Made by a program: the position numbers and the translations under genes
Assembly (NCBI RefSeq): GCF_003259365.1
Contig: NZ_QLLY01000017.1
Location: 1-64,000 of the forward strand
Source: Streptomyces sp. PsTaAH-137
GTDB lineage: Bacteria > Actinomycetota > Actinomycetes > Streptomycetales > Streptomycetaceae
Length of the DNA stretch: 64,000 nt
Direction: 5' to 3'
Shown here: positions 28,645-38,193 of the stretch, piece by piece
Numbering within the stretch: position 1 is the stretch's first letter
How the letters are laid out: each line of letters starts with the position of its first letter
The notes under the pieces: model-generated
The model's input: the letters and a program-made list of their open reading frames with translations, nothing else
The model's database searches: none
What the model was told of the DNA's origin: nothing

Positions 28645-28667
28645 CTGTCACACCCCGGAAGTAGGGT
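28645..28667 (+). promoter_or_regulatory. Degenerate damage-type promoter of uvrC
   Basis: CTGTCACAC (28645-28653), an 8-nt spacer and TAGGGT (28662-28667). The -10 and spacing are as in the damage promoters, but only TGTCA of the -35 element is kept. The ATG lies exactly 7 nt after the -10, as in uvrB and ogt, so the mRNA is probably leaderless. Confidence 0.5.
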
Positions 28668-28674
28668 GTCTGAC

Positions 28675-30771
28675 ATGGCCGACCCCTCCAGCTACCGCCC
28701 CAAGCCGGGACAGATTCCCGACTCCCCAGGGGTGTACAGGTTCCGCGACGAACACCGCCGGGTGATCTACGTCGGAAAGGCGAAGAGTCTGCGTCAGCGC
28801 CTGGCGAACTACTTCCAGGACCTGGCGAACCTGCACCCGCGCACCCGCACCATGGTCACCACGGCCGCGTCCGTGGAGTGGACGGTGGTGTCCACGGAGG
28901 TCGAGGCGCTGCAGCTGGAGTACTCCTGGATCAAGGAGTACGACCCCCGGTTCAACGTCAAGTACCGCGACGACAAGAGTTATCCGTACCTCGCGGTGAC
29001 CATGAACGAGGAATTTCCCCGGGTTCAGGTCATGCGTGGCCAGAAGAAGAAGGGCGTGCGCTATTTCGGGCCGTACACGCACGCCTGGGCGATCCGTGAC
29101 ACCGTCGATCTTCTGCTGCGCGTCTTCCCGGTGCGCACCTGCTCCGCCGGAGTGTTCAAGAACGCGGCGAGGACCGGCCGCCCCTGCCTGCTCGGATACA
29201 TCGGCAAATGCTCGGCGCCCTGCGTGGACCGCGTCACCCCGGACGAGCACCGCGAACTGGCCGACGAGTTCTGCGACTTCATGGCCGGCCGTACAGGGAC
29301 GTACATCCGGCGCCTGGAGAAGGAGATGCAGGCGGCGGCGGAGGAGATGGAGTACGAGCGGGCCGGCCGCCTGCGCGACGACATCGAGGCCCTGAAGAAG
29401 GCCATGGAGAAGAGCGCGGTCGTACTCGCCGACGCCACCGACGCCGACCTCATCGCCCTCGCGGAGGACGAGCTGGAAGCGGCGGTCCAGATCTTCCACG
29501 TGCGCGGCGGACGCGTCCGCGGCCAGCGCGGCTGGGTCACCGACAAGGTCGAGGCCGTCACCAGCGGTGACTTGGTCGAGCACGCGCTCCAGCAGCTCTA
29601 CGGGGAGGAGAGCGGCGACGCCGTCCCCAAGGAGGTCCTCGTCCCCGCCCTGCCCGAGCCCGTCGAGCCGATCCAGGCCTGGCTGACCGAGCGCCGCGGC
29701 TCGATCGTCTCGCTGCGCATCCCGCAGCGCGGCGACAAGAAGGCCCTCATGGAGACGGTGCACAGGAACGCGCAGCAGGCACTGGTCCTGCACAAGACCA
29801 GGCGCGCCTCCGACCTGACCACACGCTCCCGCGCCCTGGAGGAGATCGCCGAAGCCCTCGACCTGGGCAGCGCCCCGCTGCGCATCGAGTGCTACGACAT
29901 CTCCCACCTCCAGGGCGACGACGTCGTCGCCTCCATGGTGGTCTTCGAGGACGGCCTCGCACGCAAGAGCGAGTACCGGCGCTTCCAGATCAAGGGTTTC
30001 GAGGGGCAGGACGACGTCCGCTCCATGCACGAGGTGATCACGCGTCGCTTCAAGCGCTATCTCGCCGCCCAGGAGAAGTCGGCCGACTGGTCCGACGCCG
30101 AGCTGGACGACGAGACCGAGCAGGAGATGCGCCTCACCGAGGACGACGGGCGGCCCAAGAAGTTCGCCTATCCGCCCCAGCTCGTCGTGGTGGACGGCGG
30201 CCAGCCGCAGGTCGCGGCGGCCAAGCGGGCCCTGGACGAGCTGGGCATCGACGACATCGCCGTGTGCGGCCTCGCCAAGCGCCTCGAAGAGGTCTGGGTG
30301 CCCGACGAGGACGACCCGGTGGTGCTGCCACGGACCAGCGAGGGGCTCTATCTTCTGCAGCGGGTCCGCGACGAGGCCCACCGTTTCGCGATCACCTACC
30401 AGCGCACCAAGCGGGCCAAGCGCTTCAGGGCCGGACCGCTGGACGACGTACCGGGACTCGGTGACGCCCGTAAACAGGCCCTCATCAAGCACTTCGGTTC
30501 GGTGAAGCGGCTGAGGTCCGCCACAATCGACCAGATCTGTGAGGTTCCCGGCATAGGCCGCAAGACGGCTGAGACGATCGTGATCGCCTTCGCGCAGGCG
30601 GCACCGGCGGCACCGGCCGTGAACACCGCCACCGGAGAGATCATGGAAGACGACGACGTCACGCCCGACCACGACGACGTCACGGACCACGCCACGGACC
30701 GCGCGACGGACGCGCGGACCACCGAGGAGCCCGTCGGCGCCTCGGAAGAACGACGGGGGCAGGAGCCATGA
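28675..30771 (+). CDS. uvrC: Excinuclease ABC subunit C (UvrC)
   Basis: Dual-incision nuclease of nucleotide excision repair, 698 residues. The N-terminal GIY-YIG nuclease shows PGVYRFRDEHRRVIYVGKAK; the UVR domain AAEEMEYERAGRLRDDIEAL contacts UvrB; the RNase H-like nuclease has CYDISHLQGDDVVASMVVF with its Asp residues; and two helix-hairpin-helix motifs close the core (VPGLGDARKQALIKHFG, VPGIGRKTAETIV). A final tail of about 50 residues is acidic (DDDVTPDHDDVTDH). The last 4 nt overlap the rapZ start, so repair is coupled to the rapZ-yvcK-whiA genes. Confidence 0.97.
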   Translation: MADPSSYRPKPGQIPDSPGVYRFRDEHRRVIYVGKAKSLRQRLANYFQDLANLHPRTRTMVTTAASVEWTVVSTEVEALQLEYSWIKEYDPRFNVKYRDDKSYPYLAVTMNEEFPRVQVMRGQKKKGVRYFGPYTHAWAIRDTVDLLLRVFPVRTCSAGVFKNAARTGRPCLLGYIGKCSAPCVDRVTPDEHRELADEFCDFMAGRTGTYIRRLEKEMQAAAEEMEYERAGRLRDDIEALKKAMEKSAVVLADATDADLIALAEDELEAAVQIFHVRGGRVRGQRGWVTDKVEAVTSGDLVEHALQQLYGEESGDAVPKEVLVPALPEPVEPIQAWLTERRGSIVSLRIPQRGDKKALMETVHRNAQQALVLHKTRRASDLTTRSRALEEIAEALDLGSAPLRIECYDISHLQGDDVVASMVVFEDGLARKSEYRRFQIKGFEGQDDVRSMHEVITRRFKRYLAAQEKSADWSDAELDDETEQEMRLTEDDGRPKKFAYPPQLVVVDGGQPQVAAAKRALDELGIDDIAVCGLAKRLEEVWVPDEDDPVVLPRTSEGLYLLQRVRDEAHRFAITYQRTKRAKRFRAGPLDDVPGLGDARKQALIKHFGSVKRLRSATIDQICEVPGIGRKTAETIVIAFAQAAPAAPAVNTATGEIMEDDDVTPDHDDVTDHATDRATDARTTEEPVGASEERRGQEP

Positions 30772-31790
30772 CCGAGCAGGACCACGAGAGCAGCGACATC
30801 GGCGACACCAGCGGTACGGCGCACAGCCCCGCGCCACCGCAGGGGGCGGCCGAGCAGCAATCCGAGCATGGAGCAGCAGTGAGTACCGGCACAGGCACCA
30901 CCCACGACGCCCCCGGCGTCCCCGACTCCGCCATCCCCGAGCTGGTGATCATCTCGGGCATGTCGGGCGCGGGCCGCTCCACCGCGGCCAAGTGTCTGGA
31001 GGACCTCGGCTGGTTCGTCGTCGACAACCTGCCGCCCGCGCTGATCCCCACCATGGTGGAGCTCGGCGCCCGCTCGCAGGGCAACGTGGCACGGATCGCG
31101 GTCGTCGTCGACGTCCGCGGCCGTCGCTTCTTCGACAACCTCCGGGAATCCCTCGCGGACCTGGAGAACAAGCACGTCACGCGCCGCATCGTCTTCCTGG
31201 AGTCCTCCGACGAGGCCTTGGTGCGCCGCTTCGAGTCGGTGCGCCGCCCGCATCCCCTGCAGGGCGACGGCCGCATCGTCGACGGCATCGACGCCGAGCG
31301 CGAGCTCCTGCGCGAGCTGCGCGGCGACGCCGACCTCGTCATCGACACCTCCAGCCTGAACGTGCACGAGCTGCGCGCCAAGATGGACGCCCAGTTCGCG
31401 GGCGAGGAGGAGCCCGAGCTGCGGGCCACCGTCATGTCGTTCGGCTTCAAGTACGGGCTGCCCGTCGACGCCGACCTCGTCGTCGACATGCGCTTCCTGC
31501 CGAACCCGCACTGGGTCCCCGAGCTGCGCCCCTTCACAGGGCTCAACGAGGAGGTCTCGAACTACGTCTTTTCGCAGCCCGGCGCCAAGGAGTTCCTCGA
31601 CCGCTACACCGAGCTGCTCCAGCTGATCGCGGCCGGCTACCGCCGCGAGGGCAAGCGGTACGTGACCATCGCCGTCGGCTGCACCGGCGGCAAGCACCGC
31701 TCCGTCGCCACCTCGGAGAAGCTCGCCGCCCGCCTCGCCGCGCAGGGCGTGGAGACCGTGGTCGTCCACCGGGACATGGGCCGCGAATGA
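30768..31790 (+). CDS. rapZ: RapZ/YvcJ-family nucleotide-binding protein
   Basis: A 340-residue P-loop protein of the RapZ (RNase adapter) / YvcJ family. After a Ser/Thr/Gly-rich N-terminal extension of about 55 residues comes VIISGMSGAGRSTAAKCLED, where Arg replaces the usual Walker A Lys, as in other actinomycete members I recall. DNLPPALIPTM and SFGFKYGLPVDADLV mark the core, and the C-terminal domain has IAVGCTGGKHRSVATSE, a likely sugar-phosphate or phosphate pocket. In E. coli the protein controls GlmS sRNA decay; its role here is not known. It overlaps uvrC and yvcK by 4 nt each. Confidence 0.92.
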   Translation: MTEQDHESSDIGDTSGTAHSPAPPQGAAEQQSEHGAAVSTGTGTTHDAPGVPDSAIPELVIISGMSGAGRSTAAKCLEDLGWFVVDNLPPALIPTMVELGARSQGNVARIAVVVDVRGRRFFDNLRESLADLENKHVTRRIVFLESSDEALVRRFESVRRPHPLQGDGRIVDGIDAERELLRELRGDADLVIDTSSLNVHELRAKMDAQFAGEEEPELRATVMSFGFKYGLPVDADLVVDMRFLPNPHWVPELRPFTGLNEEVSNYVFSQPGAKEFLDRYTELLQLIAAGYRREGKRYVTIAVGCTGGKHRSVATSEKLAARLAAQGVETVVVHRDMGRE

Positions 31791-32824
31791 CGGGACGTAC
31801 GCTGCGGCTCACCAGCAGGATCCGCCGCAGAAGCTCACCGGCGGCGCCCGGCAAGGGCGCGACGCCCAAGGTCGTCGCGCTCGGCGGCGGCATGGGCCTC
31901 TCGGCCTCGCTCGCGGCGCTGCGTCGCATCACGGGCGACCTCACGGCCGTCGTCACGGTCGCCGACGACGGCGGCTCCAGCGGGCGCCTGCGGGACGAGC
32001 TGGGCGTGCTGCCGCCCGGCGACCTGCGCAAGGCCCTCGCGGCCCTGTGCGGCGACGACGACTGGGGCCAGACCTGGGCCCGCGTCATCCAGCACCGCTT
32101 CCAGTCCCCGGGCGAGATGAACGGCCACGCGGTCGGCAATCTCCTGATCGTCGCCCTGTGGGAGCAGCTCGGCGATCACGTCCAGGCACTGGACCTGGTC
32201 GGCAAGCTGCTGGGCGCACACGGCCGCGTCCTGCCCATGTCCGCGGTGCCGCTGGAGCTGCAGGCCGAGGTCAGGGGAGACGATCCGGCACGCCCGGACG
32301 ACATCCGGACCATCCGCGGCCAGGCGAACGTCGCGCTCACCCTGGGCGAGGTCCAGTCCGTGCACGTGGTGCCGCACGACCCGCCGGCCGTCCCCGAGGT
32401 GGTCGCCGCCGTCCTCGACGCGGACTGGGTGGTGCTCGGCCCGGGCTCCTGGTTCTCCTCCGTGATCCCGCATCTCCTGGTGCCCGAACTGCTCGACGCG
32501 CTCGTCGAGACGAAGGCCCGCAAGGTCCTCTCGCTCAACCTCGCACCGCAACCCGGAGAAACCGATGGGTTCTCACCGCAGCGTCATTTGGAGGTTTTGG
32601 GACGACACGCCCCTAAACTCGCCCTGGACGTGGTGCTGGCCGACGAGGCCGCCGTGCCCGACCGCGATGAACTCATCGATGCCGCCAAGGAGCGATTCGG
32701 TGCCGCGGTCGAGCTGGCGCCGGTAGCCAGGCCCGACGGGACTCCAAGACACGACCCGGAGCTGTTGGCCGCCGCGTACGACCGTATTTTTCGGATGCAT
32801 GGAAGGATCGGCCCATGGCGATGA
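31787..32824 (+). CDS. yvcK: YvcK/CofD-like gluconeogenesis factor
   Basis: A 345-residue protein of the YvcK (gluconeogenesis factor, CofD-like) family. It shows VVALGGGMGLSASLAALRRI, the nucleotide-sugar binding region VTVADDGGSSGRLRDELG, PPGDLRKALAALC, HAVGNLL and LGPGSWFSSVIPHLLVPEL. YvcK proteins bind UDP-sugars and affect cell-wall metabolism and growth on gluconeogenic carbon. The gene sits in the conserved Gram-positive order rapZ-yvcK-whiA. Its stop lies 10 nt inside whiA, and its start overlaps rapZ. Confidence 0.93.
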   Translation: MTGRTLRLTSRIRRRSSPAAPGKGATPKVVALGGGMGLSASLAALRRITGDLTAVVTVADDGGSSGRLRDELGVLPPGDLRKALAALCGDDDWGQTWARVIQHRFQSPGEMNGHAVGNLLIVALWEQLGDHVQALDLVGKLLGAHGRVLPMSAVPLELQAEVRGDDPARPDDIRTIRGQANVALTLGEVQSVHVVPHDPPAVPEVVAAVLDADWVVLGPGSWFSSVIPHLLVPELLDALVETKARKVLSLNLAPQPGETDGFSPQRHLEVLGRHAPKLALDVVLADEAAVPDRDELIDAAKERFGAAVELAPVARPDGTPRHDPELLAAAYDRIFRMHGRIGPWR

Positions 32825-33840
32825 CGGCAGCGGTGAAGGATGAGATCTCCCGGCTTCCCGTCACCCGGACCTGCTGCAGAAAGGCCGAGGTCTCGGCGAT
32901 CCTGCGGTTCGCGGGCGGCCTTCACCTGGTGAGCGGCCGCATCGTGATCGAGGCGGAGCTGGACACCGCGATGGCCGCCCGGCGGCTCAAGCGGGACATT
33001 CTGGAGATCTTCGGGCACAGCTCGGAGCTGATCGTGATGGCGCCGGGCGGGCTGCGCCGCGGCTCGCGTTTTGTCGTACGGGTCGTCGCGGGCGGTGACC
33101 AGCTGGCGCGTCAGACGGGGCTCGTGGACGGCCGCGGCCGCCCGATCCGCGGCCTGCCCCCGCAGGTGGTCTCGGGGGCCACCTGCGACGCGGAGGCGGC
33201 CTGGCGGGGCGCGTTCCTGGCGCACGGCTCGCTCACCGAGCCGGGGCGCTCCAGCTCCCTCGAGGTGACCTGCCCGGGCCCGGAGGCCGCGCTCGCGCTG
33301 GTCGGCGCGGCCCGCCGCCTCTCGATCGCCGCCAAGGCCCGCGAGGTGCGCGGCGTGGACCGTGTCGTCGTCCGCGACGGCGACGCGATCGGCGCGCTGC
33401 TCACCCGGATGGGTGCCCATGAGTCGGTGCTCGCGTGGGAGGAGCGGCGGATGCGCCGCGAGGTCCGCGCCACCGCCAACCGCCTGGCGAACTTCGACGA
33501 CGCGAACCTGCGCCGCTCGGCCCGCGCGGCGGTCGCCGCCGGCGCCCGCGTGCAGCGCGCCCTGGAGATCCTGGCCGACGAGGTGCCCGAGCACCTGGCG
33601 GCCGCCGGCCGGCTGCGCATGGAGCACAAGCAGGCCTCCCTGGAGGAGCTGGGCGCGCTCGCCGACCCGCCGCTGACCAAGGACGCCGTCGCCGGCCGGA
33701 TCCGCCGCCTGCTGGCCATGGCGGACAAGCGGGCGCAGGACCTCGGCATCCCGGGCACGGAGTCGAACCTGACGGAGGAGCTGGCCGACGAAATGGCGGA
33801 AGGGCTGGCCGACAGCCTCGCGGACAACATGGCGGGCTGA
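32815..33840 (+). CDS. whiA: Sporulation regulator WhiA
   Basis: DNA-binding regulator needed for aerial-hypha septation in Streptomyces. The protein has an N-terminal LAGLIDADG-like domain (VTRTCCRKAEVSAILRF, FVVRVVAGGDQLARQTGLVD, CDAEAAWRGAFLAHGS) and a C-terminal helix-turn-helix with TANRLANFDDANLRRSARAA and KQASLEELGALADPPLTKDA. The end has an acidic, repetitive extension (LTEELADEMAEGLADSLAD) after the usual end of the family. The ATG at 32815 is used, with AMTAAVKDEISRLP as the family start. Last gene of the uvrC operon, followed by a strong terminator. Confidence 0.96.
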   Translation: MAMTAAVKDEISRLPVTRTCCRKAEVSAILRFAGGLHLVSGRIVIEAELDTAMAARRLKRDILEIFGHSSELIVMAPGGLRRGSRFVVRVVAGGDQLARQTGLVDGRGRPIRGLPPQVVSGATCDAEAAWRGAFLAHGSLTEPGRSSSLEVTCPGPEAALALVGAARRLSIAAKAREVRGVDRVVVRDGDAIGALLTRMGAHESVLAWEERRMRREVRATANRLANFDDANLRRSARAAVAAGARVQRALEILADEVPEHLAAAGRLRMEHKQASLEELGALADPPLTKDAVAGRIRRLLAMADKRAQDLGIPGTESNLTEELADEMAEGLADSLADNMAG

Positions 33841-33860
33841 TCCCGCCCGCAGGTGAACGA

Positions 33861-33903
33861 GCCGGTGGCGGCACCCCTGGAGGGTGCCGCCACCGGCTTT
33901 TTT
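33861..33903 (+). terminator. Intrinsic terminator after whiA
   Basis: A perfect 16-bp stem (33861-33876 with 33882-33897), a 5-nt loop and a run of six T at 33898-33903 make this the most classical rho-independent terminator in the window. Confidence 0.92.
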
Positions 33904-34429
33904 CCTACCCCCTGCCACCACGGCCCACTGGCGGTTATCGCGCCTCAATAGGCACGTAAGGCGGCTATGCGCGGAGGCCATCCGGTCCAGGAGGCCATCC
34001 CCGCTTCAAACCCCGCGTCGGCTGTTCCCGTGCGCGTTTATCCGGTGATCGGAGCGGCCCGCCGAAATCCGGAAAGTGAACTTCCGGTGTACCCACTCGC
34101 TCCACCGTCGCCGCTGCCCGCCCTCGGCCGTCGGCCCACGGGAGGGCGGCGCCACCCGGACGGCCCAGCGCGCCGCGCCCTCGATCTCATTGCGCTCATC
34201 AGAAAGGACCTGCGCTCAATTAGCGACTGATGAGCCGGATCGACGCGGAAATACCCACGAAATAAGCCGTGGCCACAAGGTTACTGATGAGTACAAGCCG
34301 ATGTGCGCTGCGTACGGACGCTCGATGTCACCCAAAGCCTTTATGGGAGGTAGGGTCGGAGGCGGTCGGGGACATCCCAATAAATCTCGCCGGCGTCGAA
34401 ACCCGGCGTACCAACGAGGAGATCGGTTC
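33904..34429. other. Long intergenic region upstream of gap
   Basis: This 526-nt region holds regulatory text for gap and no gene I can support. Features: CCGGAA-N7-TTCCGG inverted repeat at 34069-34087; two direct copies of TGCGCTCA at 34191 and 34211; GCTCATCAG-N24-CTGATGAGC at 34194-34235; and a TAGGGT -10-like hexamer at 34353-34358. Confidence 0.5.
34191..34235. promoter_or_regulatory. Repeat cluster in the gap leader
   Basis: TGCGCTCA occurs at 34191 and 34211, exactly 20 bp (two helical turns) apart. The same block contains the inverted repeat GCTCATCAG (34194-34202) and CTGATGAGC (34227-34235). This arrangement is like a cooperative binding site. No regulator is assigned. Confidence 0.4.
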
Positions 34430-35440
<1,011 letters not shown>

Positions 35441-35479
35441 ACCTCTAAGGTTCTGGAGCAGCAAGGCACTCAGATGTGA

Positions 35480-35529
35480 GCGAAGGGTCCGGACCCGCGC
35501 GACGCCGCGCGACAGTCCGGGCCCTTCGC
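35480..35529 (+). terminator. Hairpin terminator after gap
   Basis: GCGAAGGGTCCGGAC (35480-35494) pairs with 35515-35529 through one T-G wobble, with a GC-rich loop of 20 nt. It lies 39 nt after the gap stop, and 50 nt before pgk. Confidence 0.75.
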
Positions 35530-35578
35530 ACGTCAGCCTCTCAGCCTCGTACGACCAGTCCTCTCAAGGAGCCCACTC

Positions 35579-36790
35579 ATGAAGACCATTGAGGAACTTC
35601 TCGCCGAAGGGGTCGACGGCAAGCGGGTGTTCGTCCGCGCCGACCTCAATGTGCCGCTGGCCGACGGCCTCATCACCGACGACGGCCGCATCCGCGCCGT
35701 CCTGCCGACCGTCGAGGCCCTGGCCGGAGCGGGCGCCAAGGTCATCGTCGCCTCCCACCTGGGCCGCCCCAAGGGCGCCCCGGACCCCCAGTTCTCCCTG
35801 CTGCCCGCCGCCGAGCGCCTCGCCGAGCTGCTCGGCAAGCCGGTCGCCTTCGCGCAGGACACCGTCGGCCCCGCCGCCCACGACGCGGTGAACGGCCTGG
35901 AGCCCGGCCAGGTCGCCGTCATCGAGAACCTGCGGTTCAACGCGGGGGAGACGAGCAAGGACGACACCGAGCGCGGCGAGTTCGCCGATCAGCTCGCAGC
36001 CCTCGCTGACCTCTACGTGGGCGACGGATTCGGCGCGGTGCACCGCAAGCACGCCTCGGTGTACGACCTGCCGAAGCGGCTCCCGCACTACGCCGGGTTC
36101 CTCATCGCCACCGAGGTCGGCGTCCTGAAGAAGCTCACCGACGACGTCAAGCGCCCCTACGTGGTCGCGCTCGGCGGCGCCAAGGTCTCCGACAAGCTGG
36201 CCGTCATCGACGAGCTGCTCGGCAAGGCCGACCGTCTCCTCATCGGCGGCGGCATGGCGTACACGTTCCTCAAGGCCAAGGGCTACGAGGTCGGCATCTC
36301 GCTCCTCCAGGAGGACCAGCTTCCCGCGGTCACCGAGTACATGGAGCGCGCCGAGAAGAGCGGCGTCGAGCTCGTACTGCCGGTGGACGTCCTGGTGTCG
36401 ACGGAGTTCCCCGACCTCAAGACCAAGGCCCCGGCCAACCCCTCCACCGTCGCCGCGGACGCCATCCCGGCCGACCAGGAGGGCCTCGACATCGGCCCGG
36501 AGACCCGCAAGCTGTACGCGTCGAAGCTCGCCGACGCGCAGACCGTGTTCTGGAACGGCCCGATGGGCGTCTTCGAGCACCCCGACTACGCCGAGGGCAC
36601 CAAGGAGCTCGCCCAGGCACTCATCGACTCCCCGGGCTTCACCGTGGTGGGCGGCGGAGACTCCGCCGCCGCGGTCCGTACCCTGGGCTTCGACGAGAAG
36701 GCATTCGGCCACATCTCGACCGGCGGCGGCGCCTCCCTCGAATACCTCGAGGGCAAGACGCTGCCCGGTCTCGCCGCACTGGAGGACTGA
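35579..36790 (+). CDS. pgk: Phosphoglycerate kinase
   Basis: Makes ATP and 3-phosphoglycerate from 1,3-bisphosphoglycerate. The 403-residue protein has RADLNVPLADG, IVASHLGRPKGAP, ENLRFNAGE, GDGFGAVHRKHAS, ALGGAKVSDKLAVI and the late VVGGGDSAAAVRTLG with the ATP-binding glycine loop. It starts 7 nt before ... the previous hairpin's downstream region and is followed by tpiA after only 6 nt, so these two are cotranscribed. Cytosolic. Confidence 0.97.
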   Translation: MKTIEELLAEGVDGKRVFVRADLNVPLADGLITDDGRIRAVLPTVEALAGAGAKVIVASHLGRPKGAPDPQFSLLPAAERLAELLGKPVAFAQDTVGPAAHDAVNGLEPGQVAVIENLRFNAGETSKDDTERGEFADQLAALADLYVGDGFGAVHRKHASVYDLPKRLPHYAGFLIATEVGVLKKLTDDVKRPYVVALGGAKVSDKLAVIDELLGKADRLLIGGGMAYTFLKAKGYEVGISLLQEDQLPAVTEYMERAEKSGVELVLPVDVLVSTEFPDLKTKAPANPSTVAADAIPADQEGLDIGPETRKLYASKLADAQTVFWNGPMGVFEHPDYAEGTKELAQALIDSPGFTVVGGGDSAAAVRTLGFDEKAFGHISTGGGASLEYLEGKTLPGLAALED

Positions 36791-36796
36791 CCCTTT

Positions 36797-37573
36797 ATGA
36801 GCACCCGCACGCCGATCATGGCGGGCAACTGGAAGATGAACCTCAACCACCTCGAGGCCATCGCCCACGTCCAGAAGCTCGCCTTCGCTCTCGCGGACAA
36901 GGACTACGAAGCCGTCGAGGTCGCCGTCCTGCCGCCCTTCACCGACCTGCGCTCCGTGCAGACGCTGGTGGACGGCGACAAGCTCAAGATCAAGTACGGC
37001 GCCCAGGACCTCTCGGCGCACGACTCCGGTGCCTACACCGGCGAGATCTCGGGCCCGATGCTCGCCAAGCTCAAGTGCACGTACGTCGCGATCGGCCACT
37101 CCGAGCGCCGGCAGTACCACAACGAGACCGACGAGATCGTCAACGCCAAGGTGAAGGCCGCCTACAAGCACGGCATCACGCCGATCCTGTGCGTCGGTGA
37201 GGAGCTGGACGTCCGCGAGGCGGGCAACCACGTCTCCCACACGCTCGCCCAGGTCGAGGGCGGCCTCAAGGACCTCCCGGCCGAGCAGGCCGAGACGATC
37301 GTCATCGCCTACGAGCCCGTGTGGGCCATCGGCACCGGCAAGGTGTGCGGCGCCGACGACGCGCAGGAGGTCTGCAAGGCCATCCGCGGCAAGCTCGCCG
37401 AGCTGTACTCCGAGGACGTCGCCGAGAAGATCCGCATCCAGTACGGCGGCTCGGTCAAGTCGGGCAACGTCAAGGAGATCATGGCCCAGGCCGACATCGA
37501 CGGCGCCCTGGTCGGCGGTGCCGCGCTGGACGCCGACGAGTTCGTCAAGATCGTCCGCTTCGGCGAGCAGTAG
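36797..37573 (+). CDS. tpiA: Triosephosphate isomerase
   Basis: Interconverts dihydroxyacetone phosphate and glyceraldehyde 3-phosphate. The 258-residue protein carries GNWKMNLNH with the catalytic Lys, AIGHSERRQY with the electrophilic His, and AYEPVWAIGTGK with the catalytic Glu and mobile loop. QYGGSVKSGN and GGAALDADEF form the phosphate-binding end. It lies 6 nt after pgk and is followed by a short hairpin and secG. Confidence 0.97.
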   Translation: MSTRTPIMAGNWKMNLNHLEAIAHVQKLAFALADKDYEAVEVAVLPPFTDLRSVQTLVDGDKLKIKYGAQDLSAHDSGAYTGEISGPMLAKLKCTYVAIGHSERRQYHNETDEIVNAKVKAAYKHGITPILCVGEELDVREAGNHVSHTLAQVEGGLKDLPAEQAETIVIAYEPVWAIGTGKVCGADDAQEVCKAIRGKLAELYSEDVAEKIRIQYGGSVKSGNVKEIMAQADIDGALVGGAALDADEFVKIVRFGEQ

Positions 37574-37644
37574 GCCGAAAAGGATCGCCGACCTGTCAGC
37601 CTGCCGGTGAGTATGCGCTGACGGCGATACGTCGTACTCTTGCG

Positions 37645-37670
37645 GGGCCGAGCGGCACGCTGCTCGGCCC
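37645..37670 (+). terminator. Hairpin between tpiA and secG
   Basis: GGGCCGAGC (37645-37653) pairs with GCTCGGCCC (37662-37670) around an 8-nt loop, 72 nt after the tpiA stop. It is a moderate terminator or attenuator. Confidence 0.55.
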
Positions 37671-37729
37671 TGGTCGTCCGTTAAAGTCCCAGATTCGTCC
37701 GAGTTCAGTCCGAGGAAGTTGGTCCAGCC

Positions 37730-37966
37730 GTGGTTATGGGGTTCTCGATCGCCCTGATCGTCTTCAGCCTGCTGCTGATGCTCCTGGTGCTCATGCACAA
37801 GGGAAAGGGCGGCGGCCTCTCCGACATGTTCGGTGGCGGCATGCAGTCCTCCGTCGGTGGCTCCTCGGTCGCCGAGCGCAACCTGGACCGGATCACCGTC
37901 GTGATCGGTCTGCTCTGGTTCGCGTGCATCGTCGTGCTCGGCATTCTCATGAAGATCAACAACTGA
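37730..37966 (+). CDS. secG: Preprotein translocase subunit SecG
   Basis: A 78-residue membrane subunit of the SecYEG channel, which helps SecA-driven protein export. Two helices are visible, residues about 3-22 (GFSIALIVFSLLLMLLVLMH) and 54-72 (RITVVIGLLWFACIVVLGIL), joined by the cytoplasmic KGKGGGLSDMFGGGM loop that is conserved in the family. The GTG start at 37730 is followed at once by the first helix. It lies behind tpiA in the same order as in other actinomycetes. Confidence 0.95.
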   Translation: MVMGFSIALIVFSLLLMLLVLMHKGKGGGLSDMFGGGMQSSVGGSSVAERNLDRITVVIGLLWFACIVVLGILMKINN

Positions 37967-38098
37967 CCTTCGCAGCGACTCGTCGCAACTGCACACAGGT
38001 CAGGTATTTTCACGTAACGCCCCATGTGAGGTACGCGCTCAACTGCGCGGCCTATCATGGGGCTTGCGTCTAGGTGGAGGGGATGTAACTCCAATCAC

Positions 38099-38126
38099 TG
38101 GACGCGCGTTGGGCCTTACGTAGACT
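38099..38126 (+). promoter_or_regulatory. Candidate promoter of rbpA
   Basis: TGGACG (38099-38104), a 16-nt spacer and TAGACT (38121-38126) fit a vegetative-type promoter. The leader that follows can form an 8-bp hairpin (GCGAAGCG at 38140-38147 with 38159-38166) before the ribosome site GGGAG. Confidence 0.4.
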
Positions 38127-38193
38127 GTGGCGCTCCGCGGCGAAGCGAGACGCCGACACGCTTCGCGGCACCATCACGCAGGGAGTTACGACC

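Larger units (their letters stand above)
28274..28674. other. Divergent intergenic region between XRE-like regulator and uvrC
   Basis: This 401-nt gap holds the uvrC promoter at 28645-28667 and, directly before it, a perfect 24-bp palindrome at 28617-28640. The rest shows no conserved open frame; a strand-wide open frame through it runs into uvrC but lacks coding character. Confidence 0.5.

Noticed and set aside
38085..38118. Sigma-R-type promoter (GGAAT-N18-GTT) before rbpA
   Set aside because: GGATG is followed by GTT only after 22 nt, outside the accepted spacing; a vegetative-type promoter fits better.
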